DNA of 64,000 nt from Lactiplantibacillus songbeiensis (GCF_005405125.1 NZ_BJDL01000021.1:1-64000), one strand, 5' to 3'. Shown: positions 8,429-17,512, numbered from the stretch's first letter. The notes: generated by a model not told the origin, from the letters alone. Numbers and translations are program-made.

Positions 8429-8620
8429 TTAAACGGTTGGTTGATCTTGATGTGATGGGCTACGTCGATAAATGAGTTCCAGACATTCTGGACAATAAAC
8501 CACGGCGTTAGTTTTCAAAAAAGTCTGCAGTTCAGCGAGTGATCGTGACGGAACTTGCATTAAAAAATAGGCGTTATCCCGTTTTTGTAAAGGTTTGCCG
8601 CAATTTTCGCAAGTGAACAT
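8429..8620 (-). CDS. Small zinc-ribbon protein
   Basis: A 63-residue protein of unknown role with two CxxC pairs (CENCGKPL at residue 4 and CPECLEL at about residue 44), a probable single zinc ribbon. The ATG at 8620 is chosen because GGAGGTG lies 6 bases upstream; the GTG at 8629 overlaps that ribosome site. No DNA- or RNA-binding signature beyond the ribbon can be claimed. Confidence 0.65.
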   Translation of the reverse strand: MFTCENCGKPLQKRDNAYFLMQVPSRSLAELQTFLKTNAVVYCPECLELIYRRSPSHQDQPTV

Positions 8621-8766
8621 GGTCGACACCTCCAGTTAATGCTAGTTTAAACTAGTATTGACTAAAATAGTCAGTGGCGCGAATGTTTGTTTAACTAGCT
8701 TAGCAGCGGCTCTATTTTAAGCGGGGTGATACACTAGTTCAGCTGTAGTGGTGTTAATCATCTTAA

Positions 8767-8805
8767 AAATGCGATCAGTCCTTAGTTGGATTGATCGCAT
8801 TTTTT
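8767..8805. terminator. Bidirectional terminator
   Basis: Stem ATGCGATCAGTCC pairing with GGATTGATCGCAT, loop TTAGTT, with A- and T-runs on the two sides. It sits downstream of the MarR gene (minus strand). Confidence 0.85.
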
Positions 8806-8816
8806 GTTGTCCCAAA

Positions 8817-9335
8817 TTAAAGAAACCAGTCGCGTAACGTATCAGCCACGGTTTGTTGAAACTTGGTATGCCAGCTTGGGTTGTAGGTGTTGATTTCATC
8901 ATAAAGACTAGCGTTGATCTTTGTCAAAATAGTTGCGAATTGGTCAAGTTCGGTATCAGTTAAGGCATTTAGAAACTCAGGTACTTTGACTGATTCAGTT
9001 GCGGCCGTTTGCCGACCCGAATCGGTCAGGCGAATAATCGTTTTACGACGATCGGCCGTGGACTTTTCTTTAGTAACTAGTTGTTTTTTTACGAGTTTGT
9101 TGACGAATTCGGCAGTTGATTGTGCGGTTAAGTTAAGGCGGGTCGCTAGTTCTTTTTGGGACTGACCGTCTGTCTGTGCCAAGGCCAAGAGAATCTTACC
9201 CTGGCCTTGAAACCGTAATTGGTGCTCACCTTTATTTTGGTGACGACGGTGAGTAATCTCATCGGCCGTTTGGCGGACCATACCAAATTCAATCAGTTTG
9301 CCGGCGACGTTTTTTTGTTTACTTAAATTAGGCAT
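8817..9335 (-). CDS. MarR-family repressor of the adjacent exporter
   Basis: Winged-helix regulator of 172 residues. The recognition region is QKELATRLNLTAQSTAEFVNKLVKKQLV (about residues 55-85), followed by the wing with ADRRKTIIRLTDSGR. It is divergent from a DrrAB-type exporter, and two TCAGG/CCTGA-type palindromes lie across the exporter promoter, so it probably represses those genes until a drug or metabolite binds. GGGAGGC precedes its ATG. The ligand is unknown. Confidence 0.88.
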   Translation of the reverse strand: MPNLSKQKNVAGKLIEFGMVRQTADEITHRRHQNKGEHQLRFQGQGKILLALAQTDGQSQKELATRLNLTAQSTAEFVNKLVKKQLVTKEKSTADRRKTIIRLTDSGRQTAATESVKVPEFLNALTDTELDQFATILTKINASLYDEINTYNPSWHTKFQQTVADTLRDWFL

Positions 9336-9404
9336 CTGAACGCCTCCCTTACAGCCATTATACTCGACAACGAGATACAGCGCCGCTAGATTTTGAAAAA
9401 AAGA

Positions 9405-9455
9405 TTGACAAAATAGTCAGGGGACCTTATTATATTTTTAGTCAGGGGGACCTGA
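9405..9455 (+). promoter_or_regulatory. Promoter and two MarR-type operators of the DrrAB exporter
   Basis: TTGACA (9405-9410), 17 bases, TATTAT (9428-9433). Operator 1 (9417-9429, TCAGGGGACCTTA) fills the spacer. Operator 2 (9442-9455, TCAGGGGGACCTGA) is a better palindrome just after the -10 box. The half-sites repeat every 25 bases, so two dimers could block polymerase. Assignment to the divergent MarR protein is inferred from position. Confidence 0.75.
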
Positions 9456-9487
9456 TTAAAAAAAACAAAACTTAAGAGGGAATTAAT

Positions 9488-10420
9488 ATGGCAGCAATCA
9501 ATGCAATTGAAGTTAGTCACTTGACGAAGCAGTTTGGAAAAAAAACAGTGGTTGATGATGTGTCATTCAAGGTCCGACCCGGCGAAGTCTTTGGGTTACT
9601 GGGTCCTAATGGTGCGGGGAAGACGACCACGTTACGAATGATGACAACATTATTGAAGGCGGATGCTGGTCAGGTCATGATTTTTGGTCACGATACAGTT
9701 AAAGAAGGGCGCTTGGCACGATCAATGTTTGGCTTGACTGGTCAATACGCTTCCGTTGATGAAGATATTTCGGCGCGTGAGAATTTGATGATTTTTGCCC
9801 GATTGAATGGTTTATCACGATCAGATGCCAAGCAACGAACCACTGAATTATTGAACGAATTCTCACTGGTCAATTCAGCTGATAAAGCGTTAAAAAATTT
9901 CTCTGGTGGAATGCGGCGGCGATTGGATTTAGCGGTTAGCTTGATTACGCGCCCCACACTGATCTTTTTGGATGAACCGACGACTGGCTTAGACCCACGG
10001 ACCCGGACACAGATGTGGGACACGATTCGGCGGCTGGTTAAGCAAGGCTCAACGATTATTTTGACGACCCAATATTTAGATGAAGCGGACCAACTAGCGG
10101 ATCATTTAGCCATTATTGATCACGGTAAGTTGGTGAAAATGGGAACACCAGCTGAACTGAAGCAGCAAATCGGTGGGTCTAAGCTGACATTTAAGGTTTG
10201 TCAGACTGCACAAATTACCGCCGCAGTTCAATTATTAACGCCTCAAGTGGGACAGATCCAGCAGACCGACTCAGCATTAAGTATGCGACTGAATCAGGTC
10301 AACCAGTTGAATACGATTTTAACCATGCTCAACCAGGCCAAGATTAAGATCACCCAGTTAGCTGTCCAGGAGCCGTCATTAGATGATGTCTTTATGGATT
10401 TAACGGTCGGTAAGAATTAA
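9488..10420 (+). CDS. DrrA-type ABC exporter ATP-binding protein
   Basis: ATPase of a drug-type ABC exporter. Walker A is GPNGAGKTT (about residue 41), the signature is FSGGMRRRL (about 139), and Walker B is LIFLDEPTTGLDP (about 157). The 310-residue length and the C-terminal 80-residue extension (ending LDDVFMDLTVGKN) are typical of the DrrA family. AAGAGGGA precedes the ATG. The permease follows after 16 bases, so both come from the MarR-controlled promoter at 9405-9433. Confidence 0.92.
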   Translation: MAAINAIEVSHLTKQFGKKTVVDDVSFKVRPGEVFGLLGPNGAGKTTTLRMMTTLLKADAGQVMIFGHDTVKEGRLARSMFGLTGQYASVDEDISARENLMIFARLNGLSRSDAKQRTTELLNEFSLVNSADKALKNFSGGMRRRLDLAVSLITRPTLIFLDEPTTGLDPRTRTQMWDTIRRLVKQGSTIILTTQYLDEADQLADHLAIIDHGKLVKMGTPAELKQQIGGSKLTFKVCQTAQITAAVQLLTPQVGQIQQTDSALSMRLNQVNQLNTILTMLNQAKIKITQLAVQEPSLDDVFMDLTVGKN

Positions 10421-10436
10421 GAAAGAAGGATGCAAG

Positions 10437-11210
10437 ATGGATGTACAAAAACACAATGGCAGTTTAATCATGAATACGGCCACCATGGCTTATCGTAATT
10501 TATTGAAGACGGTGCATAATCCAGATCGGTTTATGGATGTTATTGTCCAACCGGTGATGTTTATGCTGATGTTTGGCTATTTATTTGGTGGGGCGATTGC
10601 CGGCGGGGTTCAAGCTTATCTACCAACGATTGTGCCGGGGATTTTAATGCAAACCATGTTATCAGCGGCTTCGGGGTCGGGACCACAAATCAGAGAAGAT
10701 CTCGATTCGGGCGTGTTTGATCGCTTCAAATCATTACCGATGGCGCATATCGCACCGTTAGCGGGGCAACTGTTTGCCGACAGCTTACGGTTGGTGATTG
10801 CCACGATAACGTCATTGACGACGGGCTATCTGATGGGGTGGCGACCAGCTGTTGGGTTTGGCTGGATTATCGTGATTGCCTTATTAGCGATTTTTACCGG
10901 CTGGGCCTTGTCATGGCTGTTTGCGTTAGTGGGGTTGTTGGCGAAGAGTGCTTCTGCCGTCCAAAGTTTTTCGTTAATTGCCATGTTAGTGCTATCATTC
11001 ATGTCAAATGCGTTTGTGCCACTTCATTCGTTAACGAAGCCGTTGCAAGTGATCGCACATTTGAATCCCGTGACCTATGTGATTACGGCGATTCGGCAAA
11101 TCTTGGCGACTGGGAGCTGGACGCACGAAGCCGGGCTAGTGCTAGGGGTTGATGTGGTGATTGTTTTGATTTTTGCGCCGTTAGCTGTTTGGGCATATGA
11201 CCGTAATTAG
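10437..11210 (+). CDS. DrrB-type ABC-2 permease
   Basis: Membrane half of the exporter with six membrane segments over 257 residues. It matches the ABC-2 permease layout, including the conserved loop with RFKSLPMAHIAPLAG and the SAFVPLHSLTKPL-like stretch (here SNAFVPLHSLTKP) near residue 195. AGAAGGA is the ribosome site. It works with the preceding ATPase; the transported compound is unknown. Confidence 0.9.
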   Translation: MDVQKHNGSLIMNTATMAYRNLLKTVHNPDRFMDVIVQPVMFMLMFGYLFGGAIAGGVQAYLPTIVPGILMQTMLSAASGSGPQIREDLDSGVFDRFKSLPMAHIAPLAGQLFADSLRLVIATITSLTTGYLMGWRPAVGFGWIIVIALLAIFTGWALSWLFALVGLLAKSASAVQSFSLIAMLVLSFMSNAFVPLHSLTKPLQVIAHLNPVTYVITAIRQILATGSWTHEAGLVLGVDVVIVLIFAPLAVWAYDRN

Positions 11211-11298
11211 GATTGATGCCAGCAAGTTATATAAAACGATGAGGCTATTAAATGATTCGATAGCTTAAAACAGGACATAGGAAACGCGTCAAATTTTC

Positions 11299-11349
11299 CA
11301 AAGTAGACCGCCCCAAACCAATCTTTTCGGTTTGGGACGGTCTACTTTG
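11299..11349. terminator. Long hairpin between convergent genes
   Basis: CAAAGTAGACCG pairs with CGGTCTACTTTG, and the inner CCCCAAACC pairs with GGTTTGGGA apart from one base. It probably serves as a two-way transcription stop, although the T-runs are only moderate. Such long arms can also mark a small repeat element. Confidence 0.6.
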
Positions 11350-11370
11350 ATAAACAAAATTTTTAAAGAC

Positions 11371-12150
11371 TTATGACGGCTTAAATGTTTTAATCCAGTC
11401 ATCTCGCTTGGACCATTGTAAAACAGGAATCGAATAGTTCTCGAAAGAACTAATAAACTTATCCGAGATACTTTCGGTATCATTAGCTAATACATAGAAA
11501 TCCGTATCTGGACGACTGTCGCGTACATCGATGATGCCCATTAAAGGAGATTCGTAGGCGGTTGATTTAGGATGATTAACCGCTTTGATGGCTTTGGCTT
11601 TATCGTTAATTGATTTTTTCCCAAAGATATAATTGAAATTTATCATATTACCGGTCTGACCTTGAAAACTCATATCTTCGACAAAGCTAAGTTCTTTTTC
11701 AAAAAAGTAATTTCTAATATCTTCTAAAAAGTAATCTGAAACCCGATCACGAGAAGTCTGAAGCATATCCATAATTTGAAGCATGCCTTGTACTAATTGA
11801 AATTGTTTCTGTGGTATGGTCGTGAGGTCCGTAAATCTAATTTGTAGTTCCCCTTGGTGAACCTGAATGCCAAAGTTCAAGCAGATCTGGTTAAAATAAG
11901 CTTGCCTTTTTTTTGAAGCCCGACCAGAACCTAACCGTAAATCTAAGGTATCTAGTTCATCAAGTGTATAACCATCATCACTTAGGATATATTGTCCTGC
12001 TTGGTACTCGATAACAAGTTCAATCGTATCGTGGTACATATCTACAAAGGGCGTGCGAATCGTTGTAAAATTGGCTTTAGTCTCAAAAGTCTGTTTTTGT
12101 GTTGCCCAATCTAAATAGGCCTGTTGCAAAGACTGTGTACTGATATGCAT
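11371..12150 (-). CDS. DUF1828/DUF1829 protein
   Basis: A 259-residue protein of unknown function. The N-terminal half fits DUF1828 (IRTPFVDMYHDTIELVI, then YILSDDGYTLDEL); the C-terminal half fits DUF1829 (about residues 160-250). There is no signal peptide or membrane segment. The ATG at 12150 (MHIS) is chosen because GGAGGTGG lies just upstream, so the five extra in-frame residues are rejected. The gene follows another unknown gene with a 20-base gap, forming a two-gene unit. DUF1828 genes are often scattered in accessory regions; a defence or toxin-antitoxin-like role is a guess. Confidence 0.7.
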   Translation of the reverse strand: MHISTQSLQQAYLDWATQKQTFETKANFTTIRTPFVDMYHDTIELVIEYQAGQYILSDDGYTLDELDTLDLRLGSGRASKKRQAYFNQICLNFGIQVHQGELQIRFTDLTTIPQKQFQLVQGMLQIMDMLQTSRDRVSDYFLEDIRNYFFEKELSFVEDMSFQGQTGNMINFNYIFGKKSINDKAKAIKAVNHPKSTAYESPLMGIIDVRDSRPDTDFYVLANDTESISDKFISSFENYSIPVLQWSKRDDWIKTFKPS

Positions 12151-12170
12151 GGCTACCACCTCCAATGGAC

Positions 12171-12662
12171 TTATAAGATATCGTCTTCCAAATTGTATTT
12201 GAAGTCGGTGCGATTAGCAACATTTAAGCGTTCAAAGGTTACTTTTAAACATTTAACTAAGTTATTGATGTCACTTGGACTTAGATTCATATGAACTTCT
12301 GGAGAATCTAACGGTAAAGCAACTGCGATACCGTATACTGGGAAATCTGCTAAATGGACATGTGGACAGTCGAGTGTTTTATCTGCGTAAGCATAATCAC
12401 CGGCCGGATTGGGATGTGGGCGGCCAATTAAGTCGATTCGAAATAAAATTTTACTTTTAGCATTGGCATCACGTAACTGGTAGGTGCACTTGGGTTTGCG
12501 ATGTCCTTTTCGATTTAAGTCGAATAAGTAATCATAGTTTGTACCATGTAAATTAATACAAGTCTTGTCATTTTTTACAGGTACAGCGATCGCCTCACCA
12601 GGGGTTATATTTGCAATCATTTTCAACTCATTAATCATTTGTCGAACGTCTTTAAAGTCCAC
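12171..12662 (-). CDS. Conserved hypothetical protein (possibly DUF6978)
   Basis: A 163-residue cytoplasmic protein. The central part carries Cys/His/Asp-rich motifs (KCTYQLRD, IGRPHPNPAGDY, DCPHVHLADF) that look like conserved metal-site or nuclease-like residues. I recall this pattern from DUF6978 proteins that sit next to DUF1828 genes, but I could not check it. The start is GTG at 12662 with GAGGTG upstream. It is the first gene of the two-gene unit. Confidence 0.6.
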   Translation of the reverse strand: MDFKDVRQMINELKMIANITPGEAIAVPVKNDKTCINLHGTNYDYLFDLNRKGHRKPKCTYQLRDANAKSKILFRIDLIGRPHPNPAGDYAYADKTLDCPHVHLADFPVYGIAVALPLDSPEVHMNLSPSDINNLVKCLKVTFERLNVANRTDFKYNLEDDIL

Positions 12663-12820
12663 TTTGACACCTCTGATTTTTATGTGTTTGCTTGATACTG
12701 ATTGTACGCTGAAGTAGCCAAATTAGACACTGCAAATGATACATTCTAATTAAATGATTTGAATTATTTTAAAAAATCAATTTCAAATTTAGCCCCTTTT
12801 CTTGATGTAAATGGTTATAA

Positions 12821-12871
12821 ACACATGAAAAGCGGCCTCCTGATACTTGTTTGGAAGCCGCTTTTGCATGT
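12821..12871. terminator. Bidirectional terminator
   Basis: ACACATG...CATGTGT and AAAAGCGG...CCGCTTTT form a nested stem of more than 20 bp with a loop of about 15 bases, between the hypothetical gene pair and fni. Confidence 0.85.
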
Positions 12872-12872
12872 G

Positions 12873-13913
12873 TTATTTTTTTAATGTTGTTTGGTAGGCT
12901 AATAGTTCAGGCGATAAAATCAACTTATCTGTCATCTGATGTAGATCAGCAATCGTTGTCGCACCAACCAACGCCATCAATAATTTAAACTGAGCTTGCC
13001 AGTCTTGCAACCACTGAATGACTTCAGCGTCCGTGTGATGCAAGACTTCATGCAAGACGACGCCAGCCATTCCCACGGCATCGGCGCCGAGAATCAGCGC
13101 TTTAATGGCATCTAAAGGTGTTCGAATGCCACCGGTCGCTAAAATAGTCAGATCAGCGGGATGGTCTTGGACGGCTAATAGTGATTCGACTGTCGACAGG
13201 CCAAAGCTACTTAAATAGCTCATTTCCCGTTGTGGGCGGCGGCGATTTTCAATGTCGGCAAAGTTAGTGCCACCGTGACCACCTAGATCTAAGTAACGAA
13301 CCCCGGCTTGATAGAGCTTGGTCATCGTCGGCCGTGACATCCCAAAGCCCACTTCTTTAACGATCACTGGAATCGGCAGGGCGGCGGTGATCGCTTGAAT
13401 GTTAGTCAGCCATTTAAAGCGACGATCCCCTTCAGGCATGACGAGTTCTTGGACAACGTTCAAATGTAGTTCAAGAGCATCCGCGGTTAACATCTTAATG
13501 GCCGTTTGGGCTGCCGTTAGTGAATGACCGGCGCCGAGATTACCAAAAATTAACCCATGTGGATCGTTATCGCGAACACAACTAAAAGTTGGGGCGAGAC
13601 TAGCATCCTTAATCGCGACACTTTGTGAGCCGGTCGCCATGGGTAAGTGGGTAGCCGCCGCAATTTTGCTTAACCGAGCATTGAGGGCCCCGGTTTGTAC
13701 TGAGCCCCCGGTCATGGCTTCAATATATAGCGGGAAAGGCCACTGCCATTTACCTACAGTTGCGGTTGTCTCAATGGTGGCGACATCCGTTTCGGGTAGG
13801 GCGTCATGGCGAAGTCGAACTTGGTCAAACGCATTCGGTTCAGCGGCATGATAATATTTTTCCGCGAGTGAAATATGTTCATCTTTACGATGTGATTGTT
13901 GATTTTGGGGCAT
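12873..13913 (-). CDS. fni: Type 2 isopentenyl-diphosphate isomerase
   Basis: FMN- and NADPH-dependent enzyme that interconverts IPP and DMAPP in the cytoplasm, the last step needed to feed undecaprenyl and other isoprenoid synthesis. Visible motifs are RKDEHI near the N-terminus, MTGGS (about residue 73), [16 protein letters not shown] (about 155), and the FMN site GGHGGTNF with [10 protein letters not shown] toward the C-terminus. The start at 13913 ([13 protein letters not shown]) has GGAGGTG upstream; the frame extends 15 codons further without family match. It is last in the mevalonate operon, after a hairpin. Confidence 0.93.
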   Translation of the reverse strand: MPQNQQSHRKDEHISLAEKYYHAAEPNAFDQVRLRHDALPETDVATIETTATVGKWQWPFPLYIEAMTGGSVQTGALNARLSKIAAATHLPMATGSQSVAIKDASLAPTFSCVRDNDPHGLIFGNLGAGHSLTAAQTAIKMLTADALELHLNVVQELVMPEGDRRFKWLTNIQAITAALPIPVIVKEVGFGMSRPTMTKLYQAGVRYLDLGGHGGTNFADIENRRRPQREMSYLSSFGLSTVESLLAVQDHPADLTILATGGIRTPLDAIKALILGADAVGMAGVVLHEVLHHTDAEVIQWLQDWQAQFKLLMALVGATTIADLHQMTDKLILSPELLAYQTTLKK

Positions 13914-13943
13914 GCAACGCACCTCCAAATAAAGTTTTAGGTC

Positions 13944-13974
13944 AAAAACGGGCGACAAACTGGGTTGTCGCCCG
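13944..13974 (-). terminator. Intra-operon terminator between mvaK2 and fni
   Basis: On the minus strand CGGGCGACAA pairs with TTGTCGCCCG (10 bp, loop of 6), followed by GTTTTTGAC. This is a plausible partial terminator that would lower fni expression relative to the three upstream genes. Confidence 0.7.
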
Positions 13975-13982
13975 GATAAGAA

Positions 13983-15074
13983 TTACACGTTTGAGATTGA
14001 TTGGTCGCTAACGGTATGGACGTTCAAGTTTAGGCGTTCAATGCCTTCTTGTGCCCATTGTTTGAGCATCGTGGTTGGTTTAATGGCTTGGTCAATGAGG
14101 ACGATACCACAATCGCCACCACCCGCGCCAGAAGTCTTCGCCGCGGCACCAGCAGTTTCCGCAATCGTAATCATTTTTTTCAAGATGGGTGTCTCAATGG
14201 TGACGTGACTGAATGCGCCTAAGTCTTGTAATAATTGACGATTGTGCCGTAATTCAGTCTGAATCTGTTGTAAGTCACCAGCATGGAAGCCTTGGACCAT
14301 CCGTTTGAGACAAGCTTTGCTTTCTTGTAAAAAGGTCTGATATTCAGTTCGTTGTTTGGCCTTAACCATGGCGACTTTATCCACCAGATGTGACGTGGAT
14401 GCGGGTGACCCGGTCCAGCCAATCATTAAGCGTAAGTCAGCGGGTGGCGTTAAGAGCTCAATCTTTAAGTCGGGCCACGTCATTGCCAGTAGTTCAGTTA
14501 ATGAGCAATTTTGACGTTGGACTTGTAGCCATTGCCGGTCGAAGGAATGATAAGCAATCCAGCCCCCGTAAACACTGGCGGCAATATCACCTAATGAGCC
14601 GTTGCCTTGAACGGATAAATGCGCAATGGCGGCTAATTTAAACAACTTACTTTTATCCATGGGTAACTTATAAAATTGGCAGAGGGCTTTAATCGTCGCC
14701 ACTGTTACGGCGGCTGATGAGCCTAAGCCGTATTTCTTGCCATCAGCGCTATCAAGTTCACTATTAATCCCCAAGTGATACACACCCAATTCACGGCCGG
14801 CTTCACGAGCATAACTTTCCGTTAAACTAATGGCTGAAAGAATGTAGTGGAAGGGGTTGTCACGGTTATCAAAAACCATCGCATCGCCTTGCCGCCGCCA
14901 ATAAATGGAGTTTTCTTGATATTGCTTTGAAACGATACTCCCAACTGTATCACTAGGTGAAATCGTAGCGGTCACAAACTGATTCAACGCCACGATAATC
15001 GCTGGAAAGCCACTTTCAACCACTGCATATTCCCCTGCAATGTAAAGTTTTCCAGGTGCTTTCACCGTAATCAT
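13983..15074 (-). CDS. mvaK2: Phosphomevalonate kinase
   Basis: GHMP kinase that phosphorylates mevalonate 5-phosphate to the diphosphate using ATP. The N-terminal motif is APGKLYIAGEYAVV, the ATP loop is GLGSSAAVTVA (about residue 120), and motif 3 is KTSGAGGGDCGI (about 310). The length, 363, is normal. AAAGGA precedes the ATG. It lies 74 bases after mvaD. Confidence 0.95.
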   Translation of the reverse strand: MITVKAPGKLYIAGEYAVVESGFPAIIVALNQFVTATISPSDTVGSIVSKQYQENSIYWRRQGDAMVFDNRDNPFHYILSAISLTESYAREAGRELGVYHLGINSELDSADGKKYGLGSSAAVTVATIKALCQFYKLPMDKSKLFKLAAIAHLSVQGNGSLGDIAASVYGGWIAYHSFDRQWLQVQRQNCSLTELLAMTWPDLKIELLTPPADLRLMIGWTGSPASTSHLVDKVAMVKAKQRTEYQTFLQESKACLKRMVQGFHAGDLQQIQTELRHNRQLLQDLGAFSHVTIETPILKKMITIAETAGAAAKTSGAGGGDCGIVLIDQAIKPTTMLKQWAQEGIERLNLNVHTVSDQSISNV

Positions 15075-15148
15075 ACCATCATGTCCTTTCGTGATTGAAT
15101 GGGGACGTCGCAGTCAACCCAGCCAATCAACTTAAAATAAGCAAATTT

Positions 15149-16129
15149 TTAGTGTTCCGTAATTGAAATTCCAGGTCCCGGTTTGGCGACAATCAATTGT
15201 TCGGCCGCAAAGTAACGTTGCAAGGCGGTCATAATAACTGGTGTATCTTGACCGGCACAAATAATCTTCACATTGGGACCCGCATCCAAAGTATAATAAC
15301 AGTTTACCCCGTTAGCACGCAAGTCTTGCACGGCTTTAATCGCCGTTAGCGTGTCAGCTGTAAAATAGTTAAATGCTGGTTTGGCGCTCAGATTTAAGGC
15401 GTGCATTCGCATGGCGTTGGTTTCGGCAAGCTCACCAACGGTTGTTAAATCTTTATTAAGGATGGCTTGGCGCATGTCGTCAAGGTCGTGGTTAGCGGTT
15501 TGAACCCAAGCTGGATAGTAGGGCGAAGTCGCGACAACGCGAGCCATCCCAGCTGTTGAACTGATCGGTTTCTTGGTGGCTTTTAAAACGACCGCAATCA
15601 TTTGAATATCCCAATCGACCGGATCTTGGAGCGGTTCAGCGTAAGAGCTGGCATCATCATGACCAGCATGCCATTCTGCAAAGCCACCAAAAATTGAGCG
15701 GGTGGCCGAACCGGACCCCCGGCGTGCCAGCCGACTGAGTTCGATGGGTGTTAAATTTAAGCCAGCCGCGCGACTGCCAGCTGCGGCCAGCGCGGCAAAT
15801 CCGGAAGCTGATGAAGCGAGACCAGCAGAAGTGGGAACATGATTAGTGGTCCGCACGGTAGCAAAATGAGTCTGACCACTACGCTGGCGAATGAGATCTA
15901 AAAAGGTCGTCATCCGTGCGGCCTTAGCTGGCGCAATTAACTGGTCGTCAAAATAAATCTGATCCGCCGTTAATTGCGGTTGGAACTGCACGCTTGTTTC
16001 GGTGTAAAAGTGATCCAAAGTTAATGAGATACTGCCGTTTTGTGGCAACATTAAATCGGCATCTTTTTTACCCCAGTATTTAACTAACGCAATGTTAGTG
16101 TGGGCTTTAGCCGTAACTAGTTTCGACAT
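15149..16129 (-). CDS. mvaD: Diphosphomevalonate decarboxylase
   Basis: GHMP-family enzyme that uses ATP to decarboxylate mevalonate 5-diphosphate to IPP. Family marks are NIALVKYWGKKD near residue 12, TSAGLASSASGFAALA (about 105), GSGSATRSIFGGFAEW (about 140) and TLDAGPNVKII (about 280). GGAGGA precedes the ATG. mvaK1 ends only 14 bases upstream, so the two are in one transcript. Confidence 0.96.
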   Translation of the reverse strand: MSKLVTAKAHTNIALVKYWGKKDADLMLPQNGSISLTLDHFYTETSVQFQPQLTADQIYFDDQLIAPAKAARMTTFLDLIRQRSGQTHFATVRTTNHVPTSAGLASSASGFAALAAAGSRAAGLNLTPIELSRLARRGSGSATRSIFGGFAEWHAGHDDASSYAEPLQDPVDWDIQMIAVVLKATKKPISSTAGMARVVATSPYYPAWVQTANHDLDDMRQAILNKDLTTVGELAETNAMRMHALNLSAKPAFNYFTADTLTAIKAVQDLRANGVNCYYTLDAGPNVKIICAGQDTPVIMTALQRYFAAEQLIVAKPGPGISITEH

Positions 16130-16143
16130 GAGTATCCTCCGCT

Positions 16144-17082
16144 TTAATCGTCATTGAGCAGTGGTTCAACCCAAGTTGCGGTCGCCCCAGCTGCGGATAA
16201 TTTTTGAGATAGTGTATTGGCAATGGCCTTTTCGGGTGCCACCGCAATCATACAGCCGCCTTGACCACTCCCCGTTAACTTCGCTGCTAAAGCGCCATTT
16301 TGACGGGCAACCGCGAGTAATTGTTCTAACGCCGGATGACTGACACCTAACGAGCGCAAATCATCTTGTGCGCCATTGAGGGCGGTTGCTAAGGCACTTA
16401 AATCGCCGTTAGCAAGCGCATCACGTGTTTGGCGCGTCAATACGCCTAAATGGTCGATGCGATGTTGAATGTGTGCACCTTCGACCATTAACAAGTTTCT
16501 AACGGTCGACACCGCAATTTTAGTCTGGCTTTTAATGCCAGTGTCCGCAATAACCAGGTAACCTGGAATCTTAACCGGGATCGGGTAGTTTTCGCGGCCT
16601 TTAATAAACCAAACGGGGGACTTTGCGCTCGCCGTTGCCACATCGAGACCACTAGGTTGCCCATGGGTATAACTTTCGGCAATATTTGCAGTTTTTAGGA
16701 GAACTTGTTGTGACAAAGGCTGGTCAAAAAAGTCATAGAACGCTCGCGTGACCGCAACGGCTGCCGCGGCTGATGACCCCATACCGCGTTCAGATGGGAT
16801 ATCGCTCGTAATATGAATATCGAAACCTTGATCTGGGGCTTCAAAACGGTTAAGTAAGGTCTGAATCAAGGATTGGATGCCGCCTAAGTTGGCACTCATG
16901 GCATGAAAGTCCCCATTAAAGTAGCGACTCTTAACGGTTTGGACCGTATCACGTGCGTGAATGACGGCCTGCATCTGAATCGTCGAGATGGGTAAGGCAA
17001 TGGCGGGTTGTCCGTAAACCACCCCATGCTCACCAATCAAAATAATTTTGGCATGACTAGTGCCGGTAGCTAGATTTTTCAA
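16144..17082 (-). CDS. mvaK1: Mevalonate kinase
   Basis: First gene of the operon; it phosphorylates mevalonate. GHMP motifs are KIILIGEHGVVYGQP (about residue 12), ERGMGSSAAAAVA (about 96) and KLTGSGQGGCMIAV (about 265). The start is TTG at 17082 with AAAGG 12 bases upstream. The acetyl-CoA to mevalonate genes (mvaS, mvaA) are not in this window, so they are encoded elsewhere, as is usual in lactobacilli. Confidence 0.95.
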   Translation of the reverse strand: MKNLATGTSHAKIILIGEHGVVYGQPAIALPISTIQMQAVIHARDTVQTVKSRYFNGDFHAMSANLGGIQSLIQTLLNRFEAPDQGFDIHITSDIPSERGMGSSAAAAVAVTRAFYDFFDQPLSQQVLLKTANIAESYTHGQPSGLDVATASAKSPVWFIKGRENYPIPVKIPGYLVIADTGIKSQTKIAVSTVRNLLMVEGAHIQHRIDHLGVLTRQTRDALANGDLSALATALNGAQDDLRSLGVSHPALEQLLAVARQNGALAAKLTGSGQGGCMIAVAPEKAIANTLSQKLSAAGATATWVEPLLNDD

Positions 17083-17512
17083 TCGTGTCGCTGCCTTTCT
17101 AAATGAATTATTAATAGGTTAATAATACCGTATTATGCGGGATTTTTCCACGGGTCTAGTTAGTTGGGAAGCGAGTGGTCGCACGGTTGGCATTGGATAT
17201 TTAGGTGAAGTGGCCGTGATTGTCGTGACTCATTTGAAAGGTTAGCAATCACTGAATCGAGTTAAAGACTGATATCACGCTAATCTTTTGTCACTGTAAG
17301 TAAGGGTCGTAACTAGTTGTGAATGCTGGCTAGCTTGTGGTCTCACGATTAACTCTCATGACAATCTTAATTGATTATCATGGGATTTTTTTACTACTAG
17401 CTATGCTATAATTTATTTTGAGCATCTTTACTGAAATGCTGATACAACAGCTTGAAATAATAATATGCTATGATGAAATTTAATCTTAAGTTTTGATTTG
17501 GGGAAATGACCT
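17083..17512. other. Divergent intergenic region between mvaK1 and dinG
   Basis: 430 bases without a supported gene. A plus-strand frame of 28 codons at about 17160-17244 (ending THLKG) reads like protein but has no start signal, and may be a coding remnant or chance. The right half holds an inverted repeat and an extended -10 box ahead of dinG. Confidence 0.4.
17357..17412 (+). promoter_or_regulatory. Inverted repeat and extended -10 box upstream of dinG
   Basis: CATGACAATC (17357-17366) and GATTATCATG (17373-17382) form arms matching at 9 of 10 positions around TTAATT. They lie 25 bases before an extended -10 box, TGCTATAAT (17404-17412). The placement suits an operator, but the protein is unknown. 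Confidence 0.4.

Noticed and set aside
10838-11152. 104-codon frame inside the DrrB-type permease
   Set aside because: Same strand, other frame, no ribosome site; the permease reading is better.
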